Source: SAR92 bacterium BACL16 MAG-120619-bin48
GTDB taxonomy: Bacteria > Pseudomonadota > Gammaproteobacteria > Pseudomonadales > Porticoccaceae
Assembly (NCBI GenBank): GCA_001438605.1
Contig: LIDE01000027.1
Location: forward strand, 1-52,338
Reading direction: 5' to 3'
DNA length: 52,338 nt
This document shows positions 16,239-25,516 of this stretch, piece by piece (the first letter of the stretch is position 1; every line of letters starts with the position of its first letter). Made by a program: the position numbers and the translations under genes. The notes below the pieces were generated by a model. The model saw only the letters and a list, made by a program, of their open reading frames with translations. It was not told where the DNA came from and ran no database searches.

Positions 16239-18896
16239 ATGGGAAAATCATTAGTAATTGTTGAATCACCCGCAAAAGCCAAGACAATCAACCGCTATTT
16301 AGGGTCTGACTACATTGTTAAGTCGAGTGTTGGGCACGTTCGCGATCTGCCAACGGGTGGCAACCGCACGCCGTCTGATCCTAAAGAGCGCGCCAGACAA
16401 GCTGCGTTAACGCGTAAAATGTCGGCCGAAGAAAAGCTTGCCAGCCGCGCATCCAAAGCGAAGACGCAGCTCGTTAAAAGCATGGGTATAGATCCCGAGA
16501 ATAACTGGAAAGCCGAATACGCCATTTTACTCGGCAAGGAAAAAGTCGTCTCAGAATTGAAGAAACTCGCTAAAGATGCCGACACCATTTACTTGGCAAC
16601 GGACTTGGATCGCGAAGGGGAGGCGATTGCCTGGCACTTACAGCAAGTGATCGGTGGTGACGCCAGCCGTTACAAACGTGTGGTTTTTAACGAAATTACT
16701 AAAAAAGCAATTCGTTCCGCATTCGATGAACCGGGAACATTGAATACCAACCGCGTCGATGCTCAGCAGGCGCGCCGGTTCCTTGATCGCGTCGTCGGCT
16801 TTATGGTTTCGCCACTGCTGTGGGAAAAGGTTGGGCGCGGTCTCTCAGCGGGACGTGTGCAATCGGTGGCGCTAAAAATGATTGTAGAGCGCGAGCGAGA
16901 GATTCGCGCGTTTCAGCCGCAAGAGTACTGGACAGTCCATGCAGACCTCGAAAACAGGGGCGACACCGACAGCGATAAAATTCGCTTTGAAGTTAAAAAA
17001 CATCTCGGCAAAGCATTTAATCCCGTAAACAAAGCAGAAGCAGATGTGGCACTCACCGCGCTCAAGCAAGCAGGCTACAGCGTCACCAAACGCGAAGACA
17101 AACCGACAAAGTCCAAGCCCTCTGCGCCGTTTATCACCTCGACGCTGCAGCAAGCGGCCAGCACTCGGCTCGGCTTTGGCGTCAAGAAAACTATGATGAT
17201 GGCCCAGCGGCTCTACGAAGCGGGTTACATCACGTATATGCGTACGGATTCCACCAACTTGAGTGCCGACGCAATAGAAGCCTGTCGCGACTACATTAAA
17301 GTGCGTCATGGTGCACGGTATCTGCCCGCCGAACCAAAAATCTACAGCAGCAAGTCTGGCGCCCAAGAAGCTCACGAAGCCATCCGTCCCTCGAACATCG
17401 ATATTGCTCCTGGCAGTCTCAACGATATGGAAGCGGATGCGCGAAAGCTCTATCAACTGATTTGGCAGCAGTTTGTTGCCTGTCAGATGACCGAGGCGGA
17501 GTTTACCGCCACCACCGTGACGGTGACCGCCGGTGACTACGAACTGACCGCGAAAGGTCGTGTAACCCGTTTTGATGGCTACTTGGCAGTGATGCCAGCC
17601 AGTCGCAAGAGTGACGATGACGGTGAACTGCCAGACTTGCAGCAAGGAGATGCCCTGCAATTGTTGGTCTTAGTTCCACAGCAGCACTTCACCAAACCCA
17701 CCGCTCGATTCTCTGAAGCCTCGCTGGTCAAGGAGTTGGAAAGGCGAGGTATTGGCCGACCCTCTACCTATGCCGCGATTATTTCCACCATTCAAGATCG
17801 TGGCTACGTGCGCATTGAAAATAAACGCATCTTTGCCGAAAAAATTGGCGATATTGTCACCGACCGACTGAGTGAAAGCTTCACTGATCTGATGGATTAT
17901 GGCTTTACTGCCACGATGGAAGAACATCTCGATGAAATTGCCAATGGCACGCTAAATTGGAAGACACTGCTCAACCGGTTCTACAAAGATTTTAGTCGTC
18001 AGGTCGAAAGTGCCAAAGAAGCCGACGCGGGCATGCGGCAGAACACGCCGACAGAGACCGATATTCCATGTGCGCAGTGTGGCCGGCCGATGATGATCCG
18101 CACCGCGGGAACGGGTGTCTTCCTTGGTTGTTCCGGCTACGCACTGCCGCCGAAAGAGCGGTGCAAAAACACCATCAACTTAACCGCCGGTGATGAGGCG
18201 ATCAATATTGATGAAGATGACGAGGCAGAATCTAAGCAGCTGATGCACAAGCATCGCTGCAAAATATGCAACACCGCCATGGACAGCTACCTACTCGATG
18301 AAAAGCGCAAACTGCACGTGTGCGGCAATAATCCTGACTGCAGCGGTTTCGAAACAGAGACCGGCCAATATGTGATCAAGGGCTACGAAGGGCCTGTGAT
18401 TGAATGTGACAAGTGCGCCAGCGAAATGCAGCTCAAGACCGGCCGTTTCGGCAAATACTTCGGTTGCACAGGGCAGAATGCCGAGGGTGAGCCCTGCAAA
18501 AATACACGTAAACTGCTGCGCAATGGTCAGGCCGCGCCACCCAAGGTGGACGCGATTGCCATGCCAGAATTGCGCTGTGAGAAAGTTGAAGATCACTACG
18601 TGTTGCGCGACGGTGCATCCGGACTCTTCCTCGCTGCCAGCCAGTTCCCCAAACACCGCGAAACCCGCGCGCCATTGGTCAAAGAGTTGCTGCCCTATGC
18701 CGATCGCATTGATGAAAAGTATCAATTTTTGCTGCGCGCACCAGCGACCGATCCAGATGGCCTGCCAACTATTGTTCGCTACAGTCGCAAGACGGCAGAG
18801 CAGTATGTGCGCAGTGAAGAGGACGGCAAGCCAACGGGTTGGAGTGCCTATTACACAAACGGTAAGTGGGTCACTGCTGACAAAGGCAGTAAGTAA
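16239..18896 (+). CDS. topA: DNA topoisomerase I
   Basis: The 885-residue enzyme starts [17 protein letters not shown], the standard TOPRIM opening, with the TOPRIM acidic motif [13 protein letters not shown] near residue 125. The catalytic tyrosine is in YITYMRTDS (about Y333), and GRVQSVALK and PSTYAAI complete the type IA core. The C-terminal third has three four-cysteine zinc-ribbon modules (CAQCGRP..., CKICNTA..., CDKCASE...) and then a further non-cysteine repeat, as in gammaproteobacterial TopA. It relaxes negative supercoils behind RNA polymerase. The gene for a DUF6586-like protein begins five bases after the stop, so the two form a transcription unit. Confidence 0.98.
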   Translation: MGKSLVIVESPAKAKTINRYLGSDYIVKSSVGHVRDLPTGGNRTPSDPKERARQAALTRKMSAEEKLASRASKAKTQLVKSMGIDPENNWKAEYAILLGKEKVVSELKKLAKDADTIYLATDLDREGEAIAWHLQQVIGGDASRYKRVVFNEITKKAIRSAFDEPGTLNTNRVDAQQARRFLDRVVGFMVSPLLWEKVGRGLSAGRVQSVALKMIVEREREIRAFQPQEYWTVHADLENRGDTDSDKIRFEVKKHLGKAFNPVNKAEADVALTALKQAGYSVTKREDKPTKSKPSAPFITSTLQQAASTRLGFGVKKTMMMAQRLYEAGYITYMRTDSTNLSADAIEACRDYIKVRHGARYLPAEPKIYSSKSGAQEAHEAIRPSNIDIAPGSLNDMEADARKLYQLIWQQFVACQMTEAEFTATTVTVTAGDYELTAKGRVTRFDGYLAVMPASRKSDDDGELPDLQQGDALQLLVLVPQQHFTKPTARFSEASLVKELERRGIGRPSTYAAIISTIQDRGYVRIENKRIFAEKIGDIVTDRLSESFTDLMDYGFTATMEEHLDEIANGTLNWKTLLNRFYKDFSRQVESAKEADAGMRQNTPTETDIPCAQCGRPMMIRTAGTGVFLGCSGYALPPKERCKNTINLTAGDEAINIDEDDEAESKQLMHKHRCKICNTAMDSYLLDEKRKLHVCGNNPDCSGFETETGQYVIKGYEGPVIECDKCASEMQLKTGRFGKYFGCTGQNAEGEPCKNTRKLLRNGQAAPPKVDAIAMPELRCEKVEDHYVLRDGASGLFLAASQFPKHRETRAPLVKELLPYADRIDEKYQFLLRAPATDPDGLPTIVRYSRKTAEQYVRSEEDGKPTGWSAYYTNGKWVTADKGSK

Positions 18897-18901
18897 AGCC
18901 G

Positions 18902-19411
18902 GTGCAATCGAGCTATCTTTCAGCGGTTAATCAGAAACTACTGTTTTCGCGGCAGTTGATTGCATTGTTTGAGCATTCACAGAATCCTCGAGTCAAGCAG
19001 TCTGCCGGAGCGGCGGTCGCCCAGTCGGTAACCGTGCAGTTGCATCAAGCGTGGTTGTGGCATTGCCGCGATGTGGCATCCAGTTATAAGCTCAAAGAGA
19101 TTGACCTAGTCGACAGCGCAGACAGCCTTGTCGCGCTGCTTGCCGAGCAAGGCAAGACCCCTGGAGAGGCAACTGAACTGCAGAATTTGCAGGGTGATCC
19201 CGTTTCATGGGTCAGTGATATGCTAAAAGCCAGCGGCTCGCTCTATCGCTTGCCAATCATCCGCAAGGCTGAGATGGATGTGGATCGCCTGCCGATGATT
19301 GCGCTCGATGCCCCAGAGGTTGTGGATTGGAGTGTTGAGCGAGCCACAGCGTGGTTGGACAGCATGCAGGAGTTGGTCAACCGTCAGCGAGAGATGATGG
19401 TTGAGTTCTAG
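18902..19411 (+). CDS. DUF6586-like protein downstream of topA
   Basis: A 169-residue all-helical protein starting at a GTG. It contains no catalytic signature or signal peptide; conserved-looking features are the tryptophan-rich WLWHCRDVASSYKL region and a C-terminal QELVNRQREMMVEF helix. The position immediately after topA and the length match what I recall of the DUF6586 family in Pseudomonas (next to topA, in the lexA-topA interval). Function is unknown; conserved linkage suggests an accessory role around topA expression or DNA topology. Confidence 0.7.
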   Translation: MQSSYLSAVNQKLLFSRQLIALFEHSQNPRVKQSAGAAVAQSVTVQLHQAWLWHCRDVASSYKLKEIDLVDSADSLVALLAEQGKTPGEATELQNLQGDPVSWVSDMLKASGSLYRLPIIRKAEMDVDRLPMIALDAPEVVDWSVERATAWLDSMQELVNRQREMMVEF

Positions 19412-19457
19412 GGGTTGGATACAATAGTTAACAGCGTTAGCCGCAGCTGCTAGACTG

Positions 19458-19517
19458 TTCCCTAACAATTAGTTCCCTAACAATTAGTTCCCTAACAATT
19501 AGTTCCCTAACAATTAA
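19458..19517. repeat. 15-bp tandem repeat, four copies
   Basis: Four end-to-end copies of TTCCCTAACAATTAG (the last ends in A instead of G) occupy 19458-19517, in the gap between the DUF6586-like gene and the 83-codon gene, ending 18 bp before the ATG at 19536. Copies 1-3 are identical, implying recent expansion. There are no spacers, so it is not a CRISPR. Confidence 0.97.
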
Positions 19518-19535
19518 TAGATCGGTGAATTGCCC

Positions 19536-19781
19536 ATGGCCCTCGCAGAACTCGAATTAGTCATGCTCGAAAGTGGTGAGATTGCGTTGCAGCGAATCGG
19601 CGCCAACGAACCGTTGGTGCGAATTGCATTCTCGCCTGAAGTGATGAGTTACCTCAGCGGCAAGCATCTTGATGTCGCGAAAAGCATGATCGATGCCGGT
19701 ATACAGACAGCCTTTGAAGTTGGTGACGATGCTGCATCGCGAGATCAGCAGGATGAGACGAAGGTACATACCGTCCATTGA
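19536..19781 (+). CDS. Small conserved-type hypothetical protein
   Basis: An 81-residue acidic protein from the ATG at 19536; a TTG two codons earlier is also possible. The sequence alternates short strands and helices (LAELELVMLESGEIALQRIG, VRIAFSPEVMSYL) with a hydrophilic tail. No domain is recognised. By position between topA and lexA it may correspond to the small gene found there in Pseudomonas (PA3009-like), which is a memory-based guess. The tandem array just upstream places its ribosome site right after the repeats. Confidence 0.7.
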   Translation: MALAELELVMLESGEIALQRIGANEPLVRIAFSPEVMSYLSGKHLDVAKSMIDAGIQTAFEVGDDAASRDQQDETKVHTVH

Positions 19782-19959
19782 GATGCCCACGGAGATAGAG
19801 TAGGGCAAGCGTAGCGGACGTCGGTTTCGCCGGTAATCCCGCGATCAAGGCTGTGCATCCCGAGTATCTATCCCCGTTCCTAGTCGCAGCCGCCTGATTT
19901 AAACTCCCTACAACTATCACGCTGAGATCTGTTCTCGGCAGACAATAAGAGTCCAGACA

Positions 19960-20319
19960 ATGAGTTCAGACGCCATTCTCAAGCATCTTAGCGAACAGCG
20001 AAAAGTGGGTAGCTATCGTCAACATTTACTGCTGTGCACGGGCGGGAAATGCGCGCCAGACCATGAAGCCTCGGCCTCGTGGGAGTATTTGAAGCGACGG
20101 ATTCGTGAACTTAATTTGCTGGACGTTGAAGGTGGCGTGTATCGCTCAAAAGTCGATTGCCTAAGAATATGTGCCAAAGGCCCAATTATGGTCATCTACC
20201 CGGATGGTGTTTGGTATCACAGTTGTACGCCCGAGGTTATCGAGCGTATTTTGCAAGAACATGTGATCGGTGGTGCGCCTGTGGTTGAGCAAAGCTTTGC
20301 CCGTAATCCGCTCTCGTGA
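19960..20319 (+). CDS. Thioredoxin-like 2Fe-2S ferredoxin
   Basis: A 119-residue protein of the NuoE/Shethna-like thioredoxin-fold ferredoxin family. The cluster ligands are CTGGKC (CX4C, residues 27-32) and CLRIC (CX3C, about residues 67-71), with ICAKGP and the [13 protein letters not shown] stretch typical of the family. It should bind one [2Fe-2S] cluster and act in electron transfer or cluster handling in the cytoplasm; the partner is unknown. The stop codon lies inside the first unit of a 13-bp tandem array, so array changes could alter the C-terminus. Confidence 0.88.
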   Translation: MSSDAILKHLSEQRKVGSYRQHLLLCTGGKCAPDHEASASWEYLKRRIRELNLLDVEGGVYRSKVDCLRICAKGPIMVIYPDGVWYHSCTPEVIERILQEHVIGGAPVVEQSFARNPLS

Positions 20320-20374
20320 CAGGCTCTCGTAACAGGCTCTCGTAACAGGCTCTCGTAACAGGCTCTCGTAACAG
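20310..20374. repeat. 13-bp tandem repeat, five copies, starting inside the ferredoxin gene
   Basis: Five contiguous copies of GCTCTCGTAACAG cover 20310-20374. The first differs by one base (GTGAC) and supplies the TGA stop of the ferredoxin gene; the other four are identical. The array lies between the convergent ferredoxin and lexA genes. Confidence 0.97.
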
Positions 20375-20423
20375 GCAGCAGCGCTGCCTAGCTCTCTCGG
20401 TTCCACTCTTGCGTGCTTCGCAC

Positions 20424-21029
20424 TTACATACTAACGCGAACAACACCTACCGCTAGGCCTTCAATAGCAAACTCCTGCGCGCGCAGATCGACCACAATCG
20501 GCGAGTAATCTCGGTTTTCCGGCAGCAGTTGAATTTCATGTTTGCTGCGAGTGCGTTTTAAGCGCTTGACGGTGACTTCGCCGTCAACCCGTGCGACGAT
20601 AATTTGCTGGTTTTCAGCGGTTGGCTGCTGATGCACGGCCAGTAGATCGCCATCCATAATGCCGACATCAATCATGCTTTGACCCTGCACACGTAAAAAG
20701 TAATCTGCGTGTGGGTGGAAGGTGCTCGAAGGCACTTCTTGATAGTCTTCAATATTTTGCTCGGCTAGGATGGGCTCGCCGGCGGCAACCCGACCAATAA
20801 TTGGAATACCGACGTGATGCTCGACAATACGTATGCCCCGAGACGCACCGGGAATCATCTCAATAACCCCTTTTCGGGCAAGAGCACGCAAGTGGTCTTC
20901 TGCGGCATTGGCTGATTTAAAGCCGAGTTGCTGAGCTATTTCCGCTCGTGTGGGTGGATAACCCGTCTCATCCAGATTGTCGCGAATCAAATTAAAAATT
21001 TGTTGTTGCCGAGCAGTTAGGCGTTCCAT
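20424..21029 (-). CDS. lexA: LexA, SOS response repressor
   Basis: The 201-residue protein has the N-terminal winged-helix domain ([26 protein letters not shown]) and the S24 self-cleavage domain. The cleavage bond is A83-G84 in VAAGEP, the nucleophile S118 in QGQSMID, and the general base K155 in VTVKRLK, each one residue offset from E. coli. RecA-promoted autocleavage derepresses the SOS genes. A perfect LexA box lies 24 bp before the ATG, so the gene is autoregulated. In Pseudomonas sulA follows lexA; here no sulA is seen and the downstream gene is the convergent ferredoxin. Confidence 0.98.
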   Translation of the reverse strand: MERLTARQQQIFNLIRDNLDETGYPPTRAEIAQQLGFKSANAAEDHLRALARKGVIEMIPGASRGIRIVEHHVGIPIIGRVAAGEPILAEQNIEDYQEVPSSTFHPHADYFLRVQGQSMIDVGIMDGDLLAVHQQPTAENQQIIVARVDGEVTVKRLKRTRSKHEIQLLPENRDYSPIVVDLRAQEFAIEGLAVGVVRVSM

Positions 21030-21052
21030 AGAAGTATCCTCGTTGCGAATAA

Positions 21053-21068
21053 CTGTGATTATATACAG
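21053..21068. promoter_or_regulatory. LexA binding site (SOS box)
   Basis: CTGTGATTATATACAG fits the gammaproteobacterial CTGT-N8-ACAG consensus exactly, with an AT-rich centre. It is 24 bp upstream of lexA and 67 bp upstream of the divergent LOG-family gene, so it could repress both. Confidence 0.9.
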
Positions 21069-21135
21069 TCATCGTTATTGCGCAAGTTAATCTATATTTA
21101 GGTATCGTGAGATCACTACCTAAAAAGGACATTTT

Positions 21136-21804
21136 ATGCTTGAAACGAAGGTTCAAGAGGCGTGGCGTATGCTGCGTATTCAGTCAGAGTTGGTCGATGG
21201 TACAGACAAATTACTCAAACTTGGTGCAGCAGTTACAGTATTTGGAGGCGCTCGCTTTACCGTTGACAGTCATTTTTATCAGCAGGCTGAACTGCTTGGT
21301 CGATTGCTGGGTGAAGAAGGTGTTCCGGTGATCACGGGGGGTGGGCCCGGTATTATGGAGGCCGCAAATCGTGGCTGTTTCGCGACACCGACCGTGTCCG
21401 TGGGCTTAAATATTGATCTGCCCTTTGAACAGACGCCTAACCCCTATCAAGATATCGCCCTCGAATTCCGTTACTTTTTTGTGCGCAAGTACCTTTTCGT
21501 CAAACATGCAGTGGGCTTTGTTATCTTCCCAGGTGGTTTTGGAACCTTGGATGAAATGTTTGAGGCATTAACCCTCGTTCAAACGCGAAAAGTTGCTGCC
21601 TTTCCGATTATCTTAGTGGGTGTTGAGTATTGGCAGGGGCTGATTGATTGGATGCGCGACCGCATGCTTGCCGAGGGCTGCTTGACAGAGGCAGAGCTCA
21701 ATTTGATTGAGGTTGTGGAAGATGCCAATGCTGCGGCACGGATTATTTTACGGCATATCCGTATGGGTAAATCGGCCCTCGCGGCCCAATCAGACAAAAA
21801 CTGA
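21136..21804 (+). CDS. LOG-family (lysine-decarboxylase-like) Rossmann protein
   Basis: A 222-residue protein with the two diagnostic LOG motifs: GGGPGIMEAANRG (about residues 73-85) and PGGFGTLDEMFE (about 137-148). Family members hydrolyse nucleoside 5'-monophosphates to free base and ribose phosphate; the plant ones release cytokinins, the bacterial ones act on AMP-like substrates or remain undefined. AAGGA six bases before the ATG supports the start. Divergent from lexA with a shared 106-bp promoter region, so SOS control is conceivable. Confidence 0.9.
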   Translation: MLETKVQEAWRMLRIQSELVDGTDKLLKLGAAVTVFGGARFTVDSHFYQQAELLGRLLGEEGVPVITGGGPGIMEAANRGCFATPTVSVGLNIDLPFEQTPNPYQDIALEFRYFFVRKYLFVKHAVGFVIFPGGFGTLDEMFEALTLVQTRKVAAFPIILVGVEYWQGLIDWMRDRMLAEGCLTEAELNLIEVVEDANAAARIILRHIRMGKSALAAQSDKN

Positions 21805-21982
21805 CATGGCATTGACCGGCAAGGTTAATTTATAGGTGTCATCAATAGTTAAATAGGTAAAATGTAGCGTGCGTCTCGCGACGAAAGTGGTGGGCATTTC
21901 TCGTCGGCGGTGCGTTCTTTTAATTCTGTGGGGTGAATTTTTTGCCCGCGTTCGCTGGATAACGCTGTTTATGGAAAAGACA

Positions 21983-23011
21983 ATGATAGAGGGTTTTCAT
22001 GGTCGATTGATGCTCGATTTGGACGGTACCGTGCTCGCCGATAACGAGGTGGCGCTTCTCCAGAATCCGCATGTCGGCGGTGTGATTTTATTTTCGCGCA
22101 ACGTTGTTTCACGACAGCAGGTGGCGAGCTTAGTCGCACAGATTCGCGCCGTGGCGCCACATTTATTGATTGCAGTGGACCAAGAGGGCGGTCGTGTTCA
22201 GCGCTTTAAAGAGGGCTTTACCGCGCTGCCGCCAATGCAACTGCTCGGTGACGCCTATCTCGCAGATCCTGTGGCTGGGTTAGCGCTGAGTCGCAACACC
22301 GGCTGGTTGATGGCGGCGGAAGTTATAGCGTGCGGCGTTGATATTAGCTTTGCGCCGGTGCTGGATGTTGATCGTGAGACCAGCAGTATTATCGGCAATC
22401 GCGCCTTTGCTGATGATCCCGACGTGGTTGTTGCGGTGTCTAGAGCGTTTATTGAAGGGATGAACGAAGCTGGCATGGCAGCAACCGGTAAACATTTTCC
22501 GGGCCACGGTGGTATCTTTGCCGATAGTCATCTCGAGGCACCGGTTGATTATCGCAATTGGGACGCATTGTGGCAGCGGGATATTGTGCCATTTGTCGCA
22601 CTGTCTGGATTGCTTGGCGGCATTATGCCTGCGCATATCACGTTCCCTGACGTTGATCCCAAGTCCGTCGGATTTTCGCCATTTTGGTTGCAGCGGATTT
22701 TGCGTGAAAAGTTAGGGTTTCAGGGGGTTATTTTCAGCGACGATTTAGCCATGAAGGGTGCCGATGTCGCAGGAGGGTATGAGCGCAAAGCGCAACTGGC
22801 GCTGGAGGCGGGCTGCGACATGATTCTCGTGTGCAACGATCGCAGTGGAGCATTAACGGTATTGCAGTATATGGCTGAACAGGCCGTTAGTCAGAGCGAT
22901 AAGATCGGCGCGATGCTAAAAGCCAGTGCCGTAACCTGGTCAGACTTGGAGGCTGATCCGCGAAGAATCGCGACCACAGAACAACTCAAATCACTAATGA
23001 CGCTCAAATAA
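21983..23011 (+). CDS. nagZ: Beta-N-acetylhexosaminidase NagZ
   Basis: A GH3 cytoplasmic enzyme that removes N-acetylglucosamine from anhydromuropeptides during cell-wall recycling. Signatures are LMLDLDGT near the start, GGVILFSRN, VDQEGGRVQRF, the catalytic His-containing GKHFPGHGGIFADSH and the nucleophile in FSDDLAMKGAD. The open frame reaches back to 21869, but the ATG at 21983 (with GGAAAAG just upstream) begins the conserved part, giving 342 residues, the normal family size; 21971 is the next alternative. The product feeds the same recycling route as the slt product. Confidence 0.95.
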   Translation: MIEGFHGRLMLDLDGTVLADNEVALLQNPHVGGVILFSRNVVSRQQVASLVAQIRAVAPHLLIAVDQEGGRVQRFKEGFTALPPMQLLGDAYLADPVAGLALSRNTGWLMAAEVIACGVDISFAPVLDVDRETSSIIGNRAFADDPDVVVAVSRAFIEGMNEAGMAATGKHFPGHGGIFADSHLEAPVDYRNWDALWQRDIVPFVALSGLLGGIMPAHITFPDVDPKSVGFSPFWLQRILREKLGFQGVIFSDDLAMKGADVAGGYERKAQLALEAGCDMILVCNDRSGALTVLQYMAEQAVSQSDKIGAMLKASAVTWSDLEADPRRIATTEQLKSLMTLK

Positions 23012-23023
23012 TAGGTTAAATAC

Positions 23024-24139
23024 ATGCAAAAATTAGAGAATTGGCTGGTCAATTTAACAGGTGAACAGAATCTTTGGATGATCGAACTGTTTCTGATCGT
23101 GGCGTCAGTTCTGGCGCTTGGCTTTATTGTTAATCGCGTGATCGACAGATTGGAGACGCAGGCAAACAAAACCCTCACCGTCTGGGATGATGCGCTCATA
23201 GAAGCCTGTCGCAAGCCGATTATCTGGTTGGTTTGGATCTTGGGCGTTAATTTTGCTGCGGGTGTTGCCGCGCAAAAAATGGATTCTGGATTGCAAGGGC
23301 TGGTCGATCCGATTAACCGGTTGGCGTTGATATTCTTGGGTGTACTCTTTTTAACGAACTTTATTCGCCGCGCTGAACGCAATCTCCTGCACCCTGATTA
23401 CATGTCTGAACCCTTGGACGAAACAACGGTGCGTGCCGTCGCTAAACTTGTTCGCGCGGCTGTAATCATCACGGGCCTGCTGATTGCTTTGCAGCTGTTT
23501 GGCTACAGTATTTCCGGACTCTTGGCATTTGGCGGAATCGGTGGGATTGCCATGGGCTTTGCGGCAAAAGACCTGCTGGCCAATTTCTTTGGCGGCATGA
23601 TGATCTACATGGATCGTCCGTTCTCGGTGGGCGAGTGGATCCGCTCGCCGGACAAAGAGATCGAAGGCACGGTCGAGGATATCGGTTGGCGCCTGACGCG
23701 CATCCGCACCTTTGACAAGCGTCCTCTCTACATTCCCAACTCTGTGTTTGCCAATATTTCGGTTGAAAACCCGTCGCGCATGACCAGCCGCAGAATTTAT
23801 GAAACGGTTGGCATTCGTTACGATGATATCGACAAGATGGACCTGATCGTGGCGCAAGTGAAGGGTATGTTGCTAGAACATCCGAACATCGATAACAACC
23901 TAACCATGATTGTCAACTTCAACAAATTTTCCGCCAGCTCCCTCGATTTCTTTATCTATGTGTTCACTACGACCACCGATTGGCAGCTTTACCACGAGAT
24001 AAAACAGGATGTCTTGCTCAAAGTGGCGGGCATCATTGCTGACAATAACGCTGAAATTGCCTTTCCGACATCGACGGTTCACGTACCCAACAGAGTTGAG
24101 GTGAATTCTGCACCGCTTATCGCTGGAATTGGGGAGTAA
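23024..24139 (+). CDS. MscS-family mechanosensitive channel
   Basis: A 371-residue inner-membrane protein. N-terminal membrane segments lie around residues 15-37, 64-82, 95-113 and 140-160, and the pore helix carries GISGLLAFGG and GFAAKDLLANFFGGMMIYMDRPF, the MscS TM3 signature, near residues 165-205. A beta domain (GTVEDIGWRLTRIRTFD, IPNSVFANISVENPSR) and cytoplasmic alpha/beta domain follow. It releases solutes on hypo-osmotic shock, relevant to a marine habitat. It starts 12 bp after nagZ and could be co-transcribed. Confidence 0.93.
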   Translation: MQKLENWLVNLTGEQNLWMIELFLIVASVLALGFIVNRVIDRLETQANKTLTVWDDALIEACRKPIIWLVWILGVNFAAGVAAQKMDSGLQGLVDPINRLALIFLGVLFLTNFIRRAERNLLHPDYMSEPLDETTVRAVAKLVRAAVIITGLLIALQLFGYSISGLLAFGGIGGIAMGFAAKDLLANFFGGMMIYMDRPFSVGEWIRSPDKEIEGTVEDIGWRLTRIRTFDKRPLYIPNSVFANISVENPSRMTSRRIYETVGIRYDDIDKMDLIVAQVKGMLLEHPNIDNNLTMIVNFNKFSASSLDFFIYVFTTTTDWQLYHEIKQDVLLKVAGIIADNNAEIAFPTSTVHVPNRVEVNSAPLIAGIGE

Positions 24140-24205
24140 TAGTCAACCTCTTATGATCTAGATTATGGAATCCGTTGGTATGGTTAACTAAAGTATCCAG
24201 CCAGA

Positions 24206-24257
24206 GCGGCCAACAGTTGCGGCCAACAAGTGCGGTAAAAAAGTGCGGTAAAAAAGA
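24206..24257. repeat. Degenerate 13-bp tandem repeat, four copies
   Basis: Units at 24206, 24219, 24232 and 24245 all begin GCGG. Copies 1 and 2 are GCGGCCAACAGTT / GCGGCCAACAAGT; copies 3 and 4 are GCGGTAAAAAAGT / GCGGTAAAAAAGA. It looks like duplication of a 13-mer, divergence, then a second duplication. It sits in the non-coding stretch after the MscS gene. Confidence 0.85.
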
Positions 24258-24373
24258 GTGTAGCAAGAAAGCAAATAGTGACGACTCCTCGGCTGGAGAC
24301 ATCACTGATAGAAACAGGTGGTTTTTGGAGTGAAGTCAAACAAGCGATAGAGCTAGATTAAGGAGGGCACAGG

Positions 24374-24454
24374 TTGTGCCGCAGCGCACCATCCTTGAGG
24401 GTGTGTGCTGTTGAGGATTGCGTTGCAGGATGTCAATGCAGAATAGGGAGATAA
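24374..24454 (+). CDS. Possible 26-residue Cys-rich small ORF
   Basis: The sequence TTAAGGAGGG at 24358-24367 is an almost ideal Shine-Dalgarno with no annotated gene behind it. Seven bases after AAGGAGG a TTG opens 26 codons (LCRSAPSLRVCAVEDC...) with five cysteines and ends at TAA 24452-24454, just before the ORF at 24459. A GTG two bases later would give only 12 codons. No homologue is recognised and the TTG start lowers confidence. It lies in the 444-bp stretch between the MscS and membrane-protein genes, which otherwise holds only repeats. Confidence 0.25.
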   Translation: MCRSAPSLRVCAVEDCVAGCQCRIGR

Positions 24455-24458
24455 TGTC

Positions 24459-24605
24459 ATGGAGATGACTGCTTTTAGAGTCTATTTTAGAGTCTATTTT
24501 AGTGCCTATTTTAGCAGCGCATGTTGCGCTGATACGCTGATTGCTGGTGTGATGCGCGCGACTGCCAACCCAGCTGAAATAAGGTGTGGCAAATGGCTAA
24601 TATGA
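24459..24605 (+). CDS. Possible 48-residue leader ORF containing a 12-bp repeat
   Basis: ATG at 24459 has AGGGAG eight bases upstream and opens a 48-codon frame whose start reads MEMTAFRVYFRVYFSAYFSS, because the 12-bp tandem repeat inside it keeps the frame. It ends at TGA 24603-24605, overlapping the first codons of the membrane-protein gene, an arrangement that would suit translational coupling. No similarity is recognised; it may be chance. Confidence 0.25.
   Translation: MEMTAFRVYFRVYFSAYFSSACCADTLIAGVMRATANPAEIRCGKWLI
24473..24514. repeat. 12-bp tandem repeat, 3.5 copies
   Basis: TTTTAGAGTCTA at 24473-24484 and 24485-24496 is followed by TTTTAGTGCCTA (24497-24508) and a partial TTTTAG (24509-24514). 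The array lies about 80 bp upstream of the membrane-protein start. Because the unit is a multiple of three it does not break the possible leader frame through it. Confidence 0.93.
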
Positions 24606-25516
24606 AGTATTGGCCCTTGCTCGCGAGTAGCGTGATTCTTGGCTGGCTGCTAACCGCCGTTATTCTTTTTGACTATGTATCGGGTGGGTTGATCGTGCGC
24701 GGCCAGCTCTCAAGTCAAATGCAAATTATCGTCTTGTTAGTGGTTTTAGTGCTCTCGTATTTTCCTGTGGTACGCACAACCCAGCTGCAGATCACCCAGT
24801 GGTGCTCGACCACCGCGCTGTCTATTTATGTAAACAATCAACTTGGCGATTTTGGCCGCGGCCTCAGGCGATGGCTGCGCCACGCATATATTAGCCTCTA
24901 TCTTCTGGCAGATGTTGTTTTCTGCGCGGGTGGCCCGATGCTGATTGTCACCGCCGCTACCGGTTATTGGCTACTCGACGACGTGAGTTTTTTTGACTTG
25001 CTCCTTTACATTGGTGTTATCGCGCTCATTCTGTTGGCAGGGCTTTACAGCAATATAGTGCGATTGTTGTCATTGGGGTATTTTTTTGGCTACTGGCTCC
25101 TATCTGAAGATCTTCTGCTGTACCCCTTTGTCGCGCCAAAGCTGGTTTATGAAAATGTCGAGTTAATGTTGAGCGGTGCTCCGGACATGTTCATCCTTAT
25201 CGTGGCATTTTTCTTTGTTGGACTGGTGCTCGCACGACTCTTTGCACCTTTTATTTTGCAATTATTTTTCTGCCCCCGTCGCTGGGAACGTTTTAGTGAA
25301 ACTCGTGGAGATAGCCTCAACCGTTTTATTATTATCGCGCTAGCAGTGATTCTGATAGGGGTGGTGGACGTTATGCAGTGGATCAATGTCCATCTCTATT
25401 TTGCCGGTGTGGCAATATGGTTTTTAGATGGCTACTGGCAGCGAGAGGTTGCCCAAGAACCAGCGCTATCGACTGACTTCCGCTATTTGTTGCACACATC
25501 TAAGACAGCGTCCTAA
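24593..25516 (+). CDS. Uncharacterised polytopic membrane protein
   Basis: From the ATG at 24593 (AAGG seven bases upstream) the protein has 307 residues, with six or more hydrophobic segments spread over its length (about 7-27, 44-62, 95-120, 130-155, 200-225, 245-265) and a short basic loop FCPRRWERFSETRGDSLNRF before the last segments. The C-terminal 30 residues are hydrophilic. No transporter, sensor or enzyme signature is recognised. It stands alone between a repeat-rich gap and the lipocalin gene. Confidence 0.8.
   Translation: MANMKYWPLLASSVILGWLLTAVILFDYVSGGLIVRGQLSSQMQIIVLLVVLVLSYFPVVRTTQLQITQWCSTTALSIYVNNQLGDFGRGLRRWLRHAYISLYLLADVVFCAGGPMLIVTAATGYWLLDDVSFFDLLLYIGVIALILLAGLYSNIVRLLSLGYFFGYWLLSEDLLLYPFVAPKLVYENVELMLSGAPDMFILIVAFFFVGLVLARLFAPFILQLFFCPRRWERFSETRGDSLNRFIIIALAVILIGVVDVMQWINVHLYFAGVAIWFLDGYWQREVAQEPALSTDFRYLLHTSKTAS

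Noticed and set aside
16872-17660. 262-codon open frame opposite topA
   Set aside because: It lies fully antisense to a perfectly conserved topA and has no domain; a composition shadow.
19458-20374. Repeat arrays as possible CRISPR
   Set aside because: Units are contiguous without spacers, too short (13-15 bp), and no cas genes are near.
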